Position numbers and translations under genes: made by a program. DNA of 64,000 bases from Oasisia sp. SBJ-2009 (lineage: Eukaryota > Annelida > Polychaeta > Sabellida > Siboglinidae), in assembly GCA_964017155.1 (NCBI GenBank), contig OZ024856.1:7825811-7889810 (forward strand), written 5' to 3'. Within the stretch, counting starts at the first letter, position 1; each line of letters begins with the position of its first letter. The notes under the pieces were generated by a model. That model ran no database searches. It was not told where the DNA came from and worked only from the letters and a program-made list of their open reading frames with translations. Shown piece by piece: positions 10,072-23,300 of this stretch.

Positions 10072-12134
10072 GTGATTTTGGAAATTTCGATAAACACCCC
10101 AAAGTGCGCTTGCGCCAATATAAGGGTATTTTCTCTTCTGAAAAATACAACGTACAAATAGAGTTCGTTAGTTTTATGGATCGTCATCGGTTCCCGGACT
10201 AGAAATCAATTACAACTTGTCGAGCTTCCAAAATGGTGCCTATATTTCGGAAATTACGCTAATCACCCTCAAAGTGCGCTTACGCCAATGCAAAGTAATT
10301 TTCACATCTGAAACCTACAATGTTCCACTACTATTCGTGACATTTGTGGATTCGCATGGTTCCCAGGGCGAAGAGTCATGTACAAGTGGTCGTGCTTCGA
10401 TACGCGTACCTATTTTTTTCGGAAATTACGTTAAACTCCCTTAAATGCGTTCGCGCCAAATTAACGGTATTATCTCATCGGAAAACTACATCGTAGTACG
10501 ACTATATTAAGATACTTTTTTTGGATTTGTATAGTCCAGACAACGAGGAATAAAGTGCACGGGGTTGAATTTCGATACTAATAGATAGTGATTTTCGAAA
10601 TTTCGATAAACACCCCAAAGTGCGCTTGCGCCAATATAAGGGTATTTTCTCTTCTGAAAAATACAACGTACAAATACAGTTCGTTAGTTTTATGGATCGT
10701 CATCGGTTCCCGAACTAGAAATCGACTACAACTTGTCGAGCTTCCAAAATGGTGCCTATATTTCGGAAATTACGCTAATCACCCTCAAAGTGCGCTTACG
10801 CCAATGCAAAGTTATTTTCACATCTGAAACCTACAATGTACCACTACTCTTCGTGACATGTGTGGATTCGCATGATTCCCAGAACGAAGAGTCAAGTACA
10901 AGTGGGCGTGCTTCGATACTCGTACCTATTTTTTCGGAAATTACTGTAAACTCGCTTAAATGCGTTCGCGCCAAAATAACGGTATTGCCTCATCGGAAAA
11001 CTACAATGTAGTACCACTATAATTATATACTTTTTTTTGGATTTGCATAGGCCAGACAACAAGGAATAAAGTACAAGTGGTTGAATTTCGATACTAATAG
11101 ATAGTGGCTTTGGAAATTGCGAGAAACACCCCAAAATGCGCTTACGCCAATATAAGGGTATTTTCTCTTCTGAAAAATACAACGTACAAATACAGTTCGT
11201 TAGTTTTATGGATCGTCATCGGTTCCCGGACTAGAAATCAATTACAACTTGTCGAGCTTCCAAAATGGTGCCTATATTTCGGAAATTACGCTAATCACCC
11301 TCAAAGTGCGCTTACGCCAATGCAAAGTAATTTTCACATCTGACACCTACAATGTACCACTACTATTCGTGACATTTGTGGATTCGCATGGTTCCCAGGG
11401 CGAAGAGTCATGTACAAGTGGTCGTGCTTCGATACGCGTACCTATTTTTTTGGAAATTACGTTAAACTCCCTTAAACGCGTTCGCGCCAAATTAACGGTA
11501 TTATCTCATCGGAAAACTACATCGTAGTACGACTATATTAAGATACTTTTTTTGGATTTGTATAGTCCAGACAACGAGGAATAAAGTGCACGGGGTTGAA
11601 TTTCGATACTAATAGATAGTGATTTTCGAAATTTCGATAAACACCCCAAAGTGCGCTTGCGCCAATATAAGGGTATTTTCTCTTCTGAAAAATACAACGT
11701 ACAAATACAGTTCGTTAGTTTTATGGGTCGTCATCGGTTCCCGAACTAGAAATCGACTACAACTTGTCGAGCTTCCAAAATGGTGCCTATATTTCGGAAA
11801 TTACGCTAATCACCCTCAAAGTGCGCTTACGCCAATGCAAAGTTATTTTCACATCTGAAACCTAGAATGTACCACTACTCTTCGTGACATGTGTGGATTC
11901 GCATGATTCCCAGAACGAAGAGTCAAGTACAAGTGGGCGTGCATCGATACTCGTACCTATTTTTTCCGAAATTACTGTAAACTCGCTTAAACGCGTTCGC
12001 GCCAAAACAACGGTATTGTCTCATCGGAAAACTACATCGTAGTACGACTATATTAAGATACTTTTTTTTGGATTTGTATAGTCCAGACAACGAGGAATAA
12101 AGTGCACGGGGTTGAATTTCGATACTAATAGATA
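10072..12134 (+). repeat. Array segment 3: four monomers formed by local duplication
   Basis: Origins are 10,072 (alpha head, then beta body), 10,588 alpha, 11,104 beta and 11,619 alpha. The segment is assembled from nearby sequence. About 10.16-11.24 kb matches about 6.04-7.11 kb (offset 4,125 bp, 8 monomers). About 11.24-12.2 kb matches about 9.18-10.16 kb (offset 2,063 bp, 4 monomers), including the shared TATGGGTCGTC and AAACCTAGAATG variants. The first head reads GTGATTTTGGAAATTTCG, a hybrid of the alpha and beta heads. Confidence 0.82.
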
Positions 12135-15100
12135 GTGATTTTCGAAATTTCGATAAACACCCCAAAGTGCGCTTGCGCCAATATAAGGGTATTTTCTCTT
12201 CTGAAAAATACAACGTACAAATACAGTTCGTTAGTTTTATGGATCGTCATCGGTTCCCGAACTAGAAATCGACTACAACTTGTCGAGCTTCCAAAATGGT
12301 GCCTATATTTCGGAAATTACGCTAATCACCCTCAAAGTGCGCTTACGCCAATGCAAAGTTATTTTCACATCTGAAACCTACAATGTACCACTACTCTTCG
12401 TGACATGTGTGGATTCGCATGATTCCCAGAACGAAGAGTCAAGTACAAGTGGGCGTGCTTCGATACTCGTACCTATTTTTTCCGAAATTACTGTAAACTC
12501 GCTTAAATGCGTTCGCGCCAAAACAACGGTATTGTCTCATCGGAAAACTACAACGTAGTGCCACTATAATTATATACTTTTTTTTTGGATTTGCGCAGGC
12601 CAGACAACGAGGAATAAAGTACAAGTGGTTGAATTTCGATACTAATAGATAGTGGCTTTGGAAATTGCGAGAAACACCCCAAAATGCGCTTACGCCTATA
12701 TAAGTGTATTTTCTCTTCTGAAAAATACAACTTACCAATACAGTTCGTTAGTTTTATGGATCGTCATCGGTTCCCGGACTAGAAATCAATTACAACTTGT
12801 CGAGCTTCCAAAATGGTGCCTATATTTCGGAAATTACGCTAATCACCCTCAAAGTTCGCTTACGCCAATGCAAAATTATTTTCACATCTGAAACCTACAA
12901 TGTACCACTACTATTCGTGACCTTTGTGGATTCGCATGGTTCCCAGGGCGAAGAGTCATGTACAAGTGGTCGTGTTCGATACGCGTACCTATTTTTTCGG
13001 AAATTACGTTAAACTCCCTTAAATGCGTTCGCGCCAAATTAACGGTATTATCTCATCGGAAAACTACATCGTAGTACGACTATATTAAGATACTTTTTTT
13101 GGATTTGTATAGTCCAGACAACGAGGAATAAAGTGCACGGGGTTGAATTTCGATACTAATAGATAGTGATTTTCGAAATTTCGATAAACACCCCAAAGTG
13201 CGCTTGCGCCAATATAAGGGTATTTTCTCTTCTGAAAAATACAACGTACAAATACAGTTCGTTAGTTTTATGGATCGTCATCGGTTCCCGAACTAGAAAT
13301 CGACTACAACTTGTCGAGCTTCCAAAATGGTGCCTATATTTAGGAAATTACGCTAATCACCCTCAAAGTGCGCTTACGCCAAGGCAAAGTTATTTTCACA
13401 TCTGAAACCTACAATGTACCACTAATCTTCGTGACATGTGTGGATTCGCATGATTCCCAGAACGAAGAGTCAAGTACAAGTGGGCGTGCTTCGATACTCG
13501 TACCTATTTTTTCGGAAATTACTGTATACTCGCTTAAATGCGTTCGCGCCAAAATAACGGTATTGTCTCATCGGAAAACTACAACGTAGTACCACTATAA
13601 TTATATACTTTTTTTTGGATTTGCATAGGCCAGACAACAAGGAATAAAGTACAAGTGGTTGAATTTCGATACTAATAGATAGTGGCTTTGGAAATTGCGA
13701 GAAACACCCCAAAATGCGCTTACGCCAATATAAGGGTATTTTCTCTTCTGAAAAATACAACGTACAAATACAGTTCGTTAGTTTTATGGATCGTCATCGG
13801 TTCCCGGACTAGAAATCAATTACAACTTGTCGAGCTTCCAAAATGGTGCCTATATTTCGGAAATTACGCTAATCACCCTCAAAGTGCGCTTACGCCAATG
13901 CAAAGTAATTTTCACATCTGAAACCTACAATGTTCCACTACTATTCGTGACATTTGTGGATTCGCATGGTTCCCAGGGCGAAGAGTCATGTACAAGTGGT
14001 CGTGCTTCGATACGCGTACCTATTTTTTTCGGAAATTACGTTAAACTCCCTTAAATGCGTTCGCGCCAAATTAACGGTATTATCTAATCGGAAAACTACA
14101 TCGTAGTACGACTATATTAAGATACTTTTTTTGGATTTGTATAGTCCAGACAACGAGGAATAAAGTGCACGGGGTTGAATTTCGATACTAATAGATAGTG
14201 ATTTTCGAAATTTCGATAAACACCCCAAAGTGCGCTTGCGCCAATATAAGGGTATTTTCTCTTCTGAAAAATACAACGTACAAATACAGTTCGTTAGTTT
14301 TATGGATCGTCATCGGTTCCCGAACTAGAAATCGACTACAACTTGTCGAGCTTCCAAAATGGTGCCTATATTTCGGAAATTACGCTAATCACCCTCAAAG
14401 TGCGCTTACGTCAATGCAAAGTTATTTTCACATCTGAAACCTACAATGTACCACTACTCTTCGTGACATGTGTGGATTCGCATGATTCCCAGAACGAAGA
14501 GTCAAGTACAAGTGGGCGTGCTTCGATACTCGTACCTATTTTTTTCGAAATTACTGTAAACTCGCTTAAACGCGTTCGCGCCAAAACAACGGTATTGTCT
14601 CATCGGAAAACTACATCGTAGTACGACTATATTAAGATACTTTTTTTTGGATTTGTATAGTCCAGACAACGAGGAATAAAGTGCACGGGGTTGAATTTCG
14701 ATACTAATAGATAGTGATTTTCGAAATTTCGATAAACACCCCAAAGTGCGCTTGCGCCAATATAAGGGTATTTTCTCTTCTGAAAAATACAACGTACAAA
14801 TACTGTTCGTTAGTTTTATGGATCGTCATCGGTTCCCGAACTAGAAATCGACTACAACTTGTCGAGCTTCCAAAATGGTGCCTATATTTCGGAAATTACG
14901 CTAATCACCCTCAAAGTGCGCTTACGCCAATGCAAAGTTATTTTCACATCTGAAACCTACAATGTACCACTACTCTTCGTGACATGTGTGGATTCGCATG
15001 ATTCCCAGAACGAAGAGTCAAGTACAAGTGGGCGTGCTTCGATACTCGTACCTATTTTTTCCGAAATTACTGTAAACTCGCTTAAATGCGTTCGCGCCAA

Positions 15101-17124
15101 AACAACGGTATTGTCTCATCGGAAAACTACAACGTAGTGCCACTATAATTATATACTTTTTTTTGGATTTGCGCAGGCCAGACAACGAGGAATAAAGTAC
15201 AAGTGGTTGAATTTCGATACTAATAGATAGTGGCTTTGGAAATTGCGAGAAACACCCCAAAATGCGCTTACGCCAATATAAGGGTATTTTCTCTTCTGAA
15301 AAATACAACTTACCAATACAGTTCGTTAGTTTTATGGATCGTCATCGGTTCCCGGACTAGAAATCAATTACAAATTGTCGAGCTTCCAAAATGGTGCCTA
15401 TATTTAGGAAATTACGCTAATCACCCTCAAAGTTCGCTTACGCCAATGCAAAATTATTTTCACATCTGAAACCTACAATGTACCACTACTATTCGTGACC
15501 TTTGTGGATTCGCATGGTTCCCAGGGCGAAGAGTCATGTACAAGTGGTCGTGTTCGATACGCGTACCTATTTTTTCGGAAATTACGTTAAACTCCCTTAA
15601 ATGCGTTCGCGCCAAATTAACGGTATTATCTCATCGGAAAACTACATCGTAGTACGACTATATTAAGATACTTTTTTTGGATTTGTATAGTCCAGACAAC
15701 GAGGAATAAAGTGCACGGGGTTGAATTTCGATACTAATAGATAGTGATTTTCGAAATTTCGATAAACACCCCAAAGTGCGCTTGCGCCAATATAAGGGTA
15801 TTTTCTCTTCTGAAAAATACAACGTACAAATACAGTTCGTTAGTTTTATGGATCGTCATCGGTTCCCGAACTAGAAATCGACTACAACTTGTCGAGCTTC
15901 CAAAATGGTGCCTATATTTAGGAAATTACGCTAATCACCCTCAAAGTGCGCTTACGCCAAGGCAAAGTTATTTTCACATCTGAAACCTACAATGTACCAC
16001 TAATCTTCGTGACATGTGTGGATTCGCATGATTCCCAGAACGAAGAGTCAAGTACAAGTGGGCGTGCTTCGATACTCGTACCTATTTTTTCGGAAATTAC
16101 TGTATACTCGCTTAAATGCGTTCGCGCCAAAATAACGGTATTGTCTCATCGGAAAACTACAACGTAGTACCACTATAATTATATACTTTTTTTTGGATTT
16201 GCATAGGCCAGACAACAAGGAATAAAGTACAAGTGGTTGAATTTCGATACTAATAGATAGTGGCTTTGGAAATTGCGAGAAACACCCCAAAATGCGCTTA
16301 CGCCAATATAAGGGTATTTTCTCTTCTGAAAAATACAACGTACAAATAGAGTTCGTTAGTTTTATGGATCGTCATCGGTTCCCGGACTAGAAATCAATTA
16401 CAACTTGTCGAGCTTCCAAAATGGTGCCTATATTTCGGAAATTACGCTAATCACCCTCAAAGTGCGCTTACGCCAATGCAAAGTAATTTTCACATCTGAA
16501 ACCTACAATGTTCCACTACTATTCGTGACATTTGTGGATTCGCATGGTTCCCAGGGCGAAGAGTCATGTACAAGTGGTCGTGCTTCGATACGCGTACCTA
16601 TTTTTTTCGGAAATTACGTTAAACTCCCTTAAATGCGTTCGCGCCAAATTAACGGTATTATCTCATCGGAAAACTACATCGTAGTACGACTATATTAATA
16701 TACTTTTTTTGGATTTGTATAGTCCAGACAACGAGGAATAAAGTGCACGGGGTTGAATTTCGATACTAATGGATAGTGATTTTCGAAATTTCGATAAACA
16801 CCCCAAAGTGCGCTTGCGCCAATGTAAGGGTATTTTCTCTTCTGAAAAATACAACGTACAAATACAGTTCGTTAGTTTTATGGATCGTCATCGGTTCCCG
16901 AACTAGAAATCGACTACAACTTGTCGAGCTTCCAAAATGGTGCCTATATTTCGGAAATTACGCTAATCACCCTCAAAGTGCGCTTACGTCAATGCAAAGT
17001 TATTTTCACATCTGAAACCTACAATGTACCACTACTCTTCGTGACATGTGTGGATTCGCATGATTCCCAGAACGAAGAGTCAAGTACAAGTGGGCGTGCT
17101 TCGATACTCGTACCTATTTTTTCC
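11970..17124 (+). repeat. Tandem duplication of five monomers (2,578 bp), older
   Basis: About 11,970-14,546 corresponds to about 14,548-17,124 with an offset of 2,578-2,579 bp. Shared tags are TATTTAGGAAATT (13,339 and 15,917), CGCCAAGGCAAAG (13,377 and 15,955), ACTGTATACTCG and CTTACGTCAATGC (14,406 and 16,984). The copies differ at several sites, for example CGCCTATATAAGTG against CGCCAATATAAGGG (12,694 and 15,272), AATACAG against AATACTG, and TTAAGATAC against TTAATATAC. This duplication is therefore older than the exact ones further right. Its outer edges are approximate because the flanks are also repeats. Monomer order from 12,135 is alpha, beta, alpha, beta, alpha, then alpha, beta, alpha, beta, alpha. 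Confidence 0.8.
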
Positions 17125-17292
17125 GAAATTACTGTAAACTCGCTTAAATGCGTTCGCGCCAAAACAACGGTATTGTCTCATCGGAAAACTACAACGTAGT
17201 ACCACTATAATTAGATACTTTTTTTTTGGATTTGCACAGGCCAGACAACGAGGAATAAAGTACAAGTGGTTGAATTTCGATACTAATAGATA

Positions 17293-20200
17293 GTGGCTTT
17301 GGAAATTGCGAGAAACACCCCAAAATGCGCTTACGCCAATATAAGGGTATTTTCTCTTCTGAAAAATACAACGTACCAATACAGTTCGTTAGTTTTATGG
17401 ATCGTCATCGGTTCCCGGACTAGAAATCAATTACAACTTGTCGAGCTTCCAAAATGGTGCCTATATTTCGGAAATTACGCTAATCACCCTCAAAGTTCGC
17501 TTACGCCAATGCAAAATTATTTTCACATCTGAAACCTACAATGTGCCACTACTATTCGTGACCTTTGTGGATTCGCATGGTTCCCAGGGCGAAGAGTCAA
17601 GTACAAGTGGTCCTGCTTCGATACGCGTACCTATTTTTTCGGAAATTACGTTAAACTCCCTTAAATGCGTTCGCGCCAAATTAACGGTATTATCTCATCG
17701 GAAAACTACATCGTAGTACGACTATATTAAGATACTTTTTTTGGATTTGTATAGTCCAGACAACGAGGAATAAAGTGCACGGGGTTGAATTTCGATACTA
17801 ATAGATAGTGATTTTCGAAATTTCGATAAACACCCCAAAGTGCGCTTGCGCCAATATAAGGGTATTTTCTCTTCTGAAAAATACAACGTACAAATACAGT
17901 TCGTTAGTTTTATGGATCGTCATCGGTTCCCGAACTAGAAATCGACTACAACTTGTCGAGCTTCCAAAATGGTGCCTATATTTCGGAAATTACGCTAATC
18001 ACCCTCAAAGTGCGCTTACGCCAAAGCAAAGTTATTTTCACATCTGAAACCTACAATGTACCACTAATCTTCGTGACATGTGTGGATTCGCATGATTCCC
18101 AGAACGAAGAGTCAAGTACAAGTGGGCGTGCTTCGATACTCGTACCTATTTTTTCGGAAATTACTGTAAACTCGCTTAAATGCGTTCGCGCCAAAATAAC
18201 GGTATTGTCTCATCGGAAAACTACAACGTAGTACCACTATAATTATATACTTTTTTTTGGATTTGCATAGGCCAGACAACAAGGAATAAAGTACAAGTGG
18301 TTGAATTTCGATACTAATAGATAGTGGCTTTGGAAATTGCGAGAAACACCCCAAAATGCGCTTACGCCAATATAAGGGTATTTTCTCTTCTGAAAAATAC
18401 AACGTACAAATACAGTTCGTTAGTTTTATGGATCGTCATCGGTTCCCGAACTAGAAATCGACTACAACTTGTCGAGCTTCCAAAATGGTGCCTATATTTC
18501 GGAAATTACGCTAATCACCCTCAAAGTGCTCTTACGCCAATGCAAAGTAATTTTCACATCTGAAACCTACAATGTACCACTACTCTTCGTGACATGTGTG
18601 GATTCGCATGATTCCCAGAACGAAGAGTCAAGTACAAGTGGGCGTGCTTCGATACTCGTACCTATTTTTTCGGAAATTACTCTAAACTCGCTTAAATGCG
18701 TTCGCGCCAAAATAACGGTATTGTCTCATCGGAAAACTACAACGTAGTACCACTATAATTAGATACTTTTTTTTGGATTTGCATAGGCCAGACAACAAGG
18801 AATAAAGTACAAGTGGTTGAATTTCGATACTAATAGATAGTGGCTTTGGAAATTGCGAGAAACACCCCAAAATGCGCTTACGCCAATATAAGGGTATTTT
18901 CTCTTCTGAAAAATACAACGTACAAATAGAGTTCGTTAGTTTTATGGATCGTCATCGGTTCCCGGACTAGAAATCAATTACAACTTGTCGAGCTTCCAAA
19001 ATGGTGCCTATATTTCGGAAATTACGCTAATCACCCTCAAAGTGCGCTTACGCCAATGCAAAGTAATTTTCACATCTGACACCTACAATGTACCACTACT
19101 ATTCGTGACATTTGTGGATTCGCATGGTTCCCAGGGCGAAGAGTCATGTACAAGTGGTCGTGCTTCGATACGCGTACCTATTTTTCTGGAAATTACGTTA
19201 AACTCCCTTAAATGCGTTCGCGCCAAATTAACGGTATTATCTCATCGGAAAACTACATCGTAGTACGACTATATTAAGATACTTTTTTTGGATTTGTATA
19301 GTCCAGACAACGAGGAATAAAGTGCACGGGGTTGAATTTCGATACTAATAGATAGTGATTTTCGAAATTTCGATAAACACCCCAAAGTGCGCTTGCGCCA
19401 ATATAAGGGTATTTTCTCTTCTGAAAAATACAACGTACAAATACAGTTCGTTAGTTTTATGGATCGTCATCGGTTCCCGAACTAGAAATCGACTACAACT
19501 TGTCGAGCTTCCAAAATGGTGCCTATATTTCGGAAATTACGCTAATCACCCTCAAAGTGCGCTTACGCCAATGGAAAGTTATTTTCACATCTGAAACCTA
19601 CAATGTACCACTACTCTTCGTGACATGTGTGGATTCGCATGATTCCCAGAACGAAGAGTCAAGTACAAGTGGGCGTGCATCGATACTCGTACCTATTTTT
19701 TCCGAAATTACTGTAAAGTCGCTTAAATGCGTTCGCGCCAAAACAACGGTATTGTCTCATCGGAAAACTACATCGTGGTACGACTATATTAAGATACTTT
19801 TTTTGGATTTGTATAGTCCAGACAACGAGGAATAAAGTGCACGGGGTTGAATTTCGATACTAATAGATAGTGATTTTCGAAATTTCGATAAACACCCCAA
19901 AGTGCGCTTGCGCCAATATAAGGGTATTTTCTCTTCTGAAAAATACAACGGACAAATACAGTTCGTTAGTTTTATGGATCGTCATCGGTTCCCGAACTAG
20001 AAATCGACTACAACTTGTCGAGCTTCCAAAATGGTGCCTATATTTCGGAAATTACGCTAATCACCCTCAAAGTGCGCTTACGCCAATGCAAAGTTATTTT
20101 CACATCTGAAACCTACAATGTACCACTACTCTTCGTGACATGTGTGGATTCGCATGATTCCCAGAACGAAGAGTCAAGTACAAGTGGGCGTGCTTCGATA

Positions 20201-20386
20201 CTCGTACCTATTTTTTCCGAAATTACTGTAAACTCGCTTAAATGCGTTTGTGCCAAAACAACGGTATTGTCTCATCGGAAAACTACAACGTAGTGCCACT
20301 ATAATTATATACTTTTTTTTTGGATTTGCGCAGGCCAGACAACGAGGAATAAAGTACAAGTGGTTGAATTTCGATACTAATAGATA
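17293..20386 (+). repeat. Array segment 5: six monomers with two phase slips
   Basis: Origins are 17,293 beta, 17,808 alpha, 18,324 chimera (beta head, alpha from CCCGAACTAG onward), 18,840 beta, 19,355 alpha and 19,870 alpha. Two consecutive beta heads and two consecutive alpha monomers break the dimer order. Private changes include CTTACGCCAATGGAAAG at 19,575, TACATCGTGGTACG near 19,774, and ACGGACAAATAC near 19,951. The ACATCGTGGTACG change removes the stop at the end of the open frame that begins at 19,500, so that frame runs on to 111 codons. This is a by-product of one substitution, not a gene. Confidence 0.8.
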
Positions 20387-23300
20387 GTGGCTTTGGAAAT
20401 TGCGAGAAACACCCCAAAATGCGCTTACGCCAATATAAGGGTATTTTCTCTTCTGAAAAATACAACTTACCAATACAGTTCGTTAGTTTTATGGATCGTC
20501 ATCGGTTCCCGGACTAGAAATCAATTACAACTTGTCGAGCTTCCAAAGTGGTGCCTATATTTCGGAAATTACGCTAATCACCCTCAAAGTTCGCTTACGC
20601 CAATGCAAAATTATTTTCACATCTGAAACCTACAATGTACCACTACTATTCGTGACCTTTGTGGATTCGCATGGTTCCCAGGGCGAAGAGTCATGTACAA
20701 GTGGTCGTGTTCGATACGCGTACCTATTTTTTCGGAAATTACGTTAAACTCCCTTAAATGCGTTCGCGCCAAATTAACGGTATTATCTCATCGGAAAACT
20801 ACATCGTAGTACGACTATATTAAGATACTTTTTTTGGATTTGTATAGTCCAGACAACGAGGAATAAAGTGCACGGGGTTGAATTTCGATACTAATAGATA
20901 GTGATTTTCGAAATTTCGATAAACACCCCAAAGTGCGCTTGCGCCAATATAAGGGTATTTTCTCTTCTGAAAAATACAACGTTCAAATACAGTTCGTTAG
21001 TTTTATGGATCTTCATCGGTTCCCGAACTAGAAATCGACTACAACTTGTCGAGCTTCCAAAATGGTGCCTATATTTCGGAAATTACGCTAATCACCCTCA
21101 AAGTGCGCTTACGCCAATGCAAAGTTATTTTCACATCTGAAACCTACAATGTACCACTACTCTTCGTGACATGTGTGGATTCGCATGATTCCCAGAACGA
21201 AGAGTCAAGTACAAGTGGGCGTGCTTCGATACTCGTATCTATTTCTTCCGAAATTACTGTAAACTCGCTTAAATGCGTTCGCGCCAAAACAACGGTATTG
21301 TCTCATTGGAAAACTACAACGTAGTACCACTATAATTAGATACTTTTTTTTGGATTTGCACAGGCCAGACAACGAGGAATAAAGTACAAGTGGTTGAATT
21401 TCGATACTAATAGATAGTGGCTTTGGAAATTGCGAGAAACACCCCAAAATGCGCTTACGCCAATATAAGGGTATTTTCTCTTCTGAAAAATACAACGTAC
21501 CAATACAGTTCGTTAGTTTTATGGATCGTCATCGGTTCCCGGACTAGAAATCAATTACAACTTGTCGAGCTTCCAAAATGGTGCCTATATTTCGGAAATT
21601 ACGCTAATCACCCTCAAAGTTCGCTTACGCCAATGCAAAATTATTTTCACATCTGAAACCTAAAATGTGCCACTACTATTCGTGACCTTTGTGGATTCGC
21701 ATGGTTCCCAGGGCGAAGAGTCAAGTACAAGTGGTCCTGCTTCGATACGCGTACCTATTTTTTCGGAAATTACGTTAAACTCCCTTAAATGCGTTCGCGC
21801 CAAATTAACGGTATTATCTCATCGGAAAACTACATCGTAGTACGACTATATTAAGATACTTTTTTTGGATTTGTATAGTCCAGACAACGAGGAATAAAGT
21901 GCACGGGGTTGAATTTCGATACTAATAGATAGTGATTTTCGAAATTTCGATAAACACCCCAAAGTGCGCTTGCGCCAATATAAGGGTATTTTCTCTTCTG
22001 AAAAATACAACGTACAAATACAGTTCGTTAGTTTTATGGATCGTCATCGGTTCCCGAACTAGAAATCGACTACAACTTGTCGAGCTTCCAAAATGGTGCC
22101 TATATTTCGGAAATTACGCTAATCACCCTCAAAGTGCGCTTACGCCAATGCAAAGTAATTTTCACATCTGAAACCTACAATGTACCACTACTCTTCGTGA
22201 CATGTGTGGATTCGCATGCTTCCCAGAACGAAGAGTCAAGTACAAGTGGGCGTGCTTCGATACTCGTACCTATTTTTTCCGAAATTACTCTAAACTCGCT
22301 TAAATGCGTTCGCGCCAAAATAACGGTATTGTCTCATCGGAAAACTACAACGTAGTACCACTATAATTATATTCTTTTTTTTGGATTTGCATAGGCCAGA
22401 CAACAAGGAATAAAGTACAAGTGGTTGAATTTCGATACTAATAGATAGTGGCTTTGAAAATTGCGAGAAACACCCCAAAATGCGCTTACGCCAATATAAG
22501 GGTATTTTCTCTTCTGAAAAATACAACGTACCAATACAGTTCGTTAGTTTTATGGATCGTCATCGGTTCCTGGACTAGAAATCAATTACAACTTGTCGAG
22601 CTTCCAAAGTGGTGCCTATATTTCGGAAATTACGCTAATCACCCTCAAAGTTCGCTTACGCCAATGCAAAGTTATTTTCACATCTGAAACCTACAATGTA
22701 CCACTACTATTCGTGACATTTGTGGATTCGTATGGTTCCCAGGGCGAAGAGTCAAGTACAAGTGGTCCTGCTTCGATAAGCGTACCTATTTTTTCGGAAA
22801 TAAGGTTAAACTCCCTTAAATGCGTTCGCGCCAAATTAATGGTATTATCTCATCGGAAAACTACATCGTAGTACGACTATAATAAAATACTTTTTTTGGA
22901 TTTGTATAGTCCAGACAACGAGGAATAAAGTACACGGGGTTGAATTTCGATTCTAATAGATGGTGATTTTCGAAATTGCGATAAACACCCCAAAGTGCGC
23001 TTGCGCCAATATAAGGGTATTTTCTCTTCTGAAAAATACAACGTACAAATACAGTTCGTTAGTTTTATGGATCGTCATCGGTTCCCGAACTAGAAATCGA
23101 CTACAATTTGTCGAGCTTCCAAAATGGTGCCTATATTTCGGAAATTACGCTAATCACCCTCAAAGTGCGCTTACGCCAATGCAAAGTTATTTTCACATCT
23201 GAAACCTACAATGTACCACTAATCTTCGTGACATGTGTGGATTCGCATGATTCCAAGAACGAAGAGTCAAGTACAAGTGGGCGTGCTTCGATACTCGTAC

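Noticed and set aside
19500..19835. 111-codon plus-strand frame, the longest in the window
   Set aside because: It is the usual 92-codon repeat frame extended by one substitution that turns CGTAGTACG into CGTGGTACG. No independent evidence of coding.
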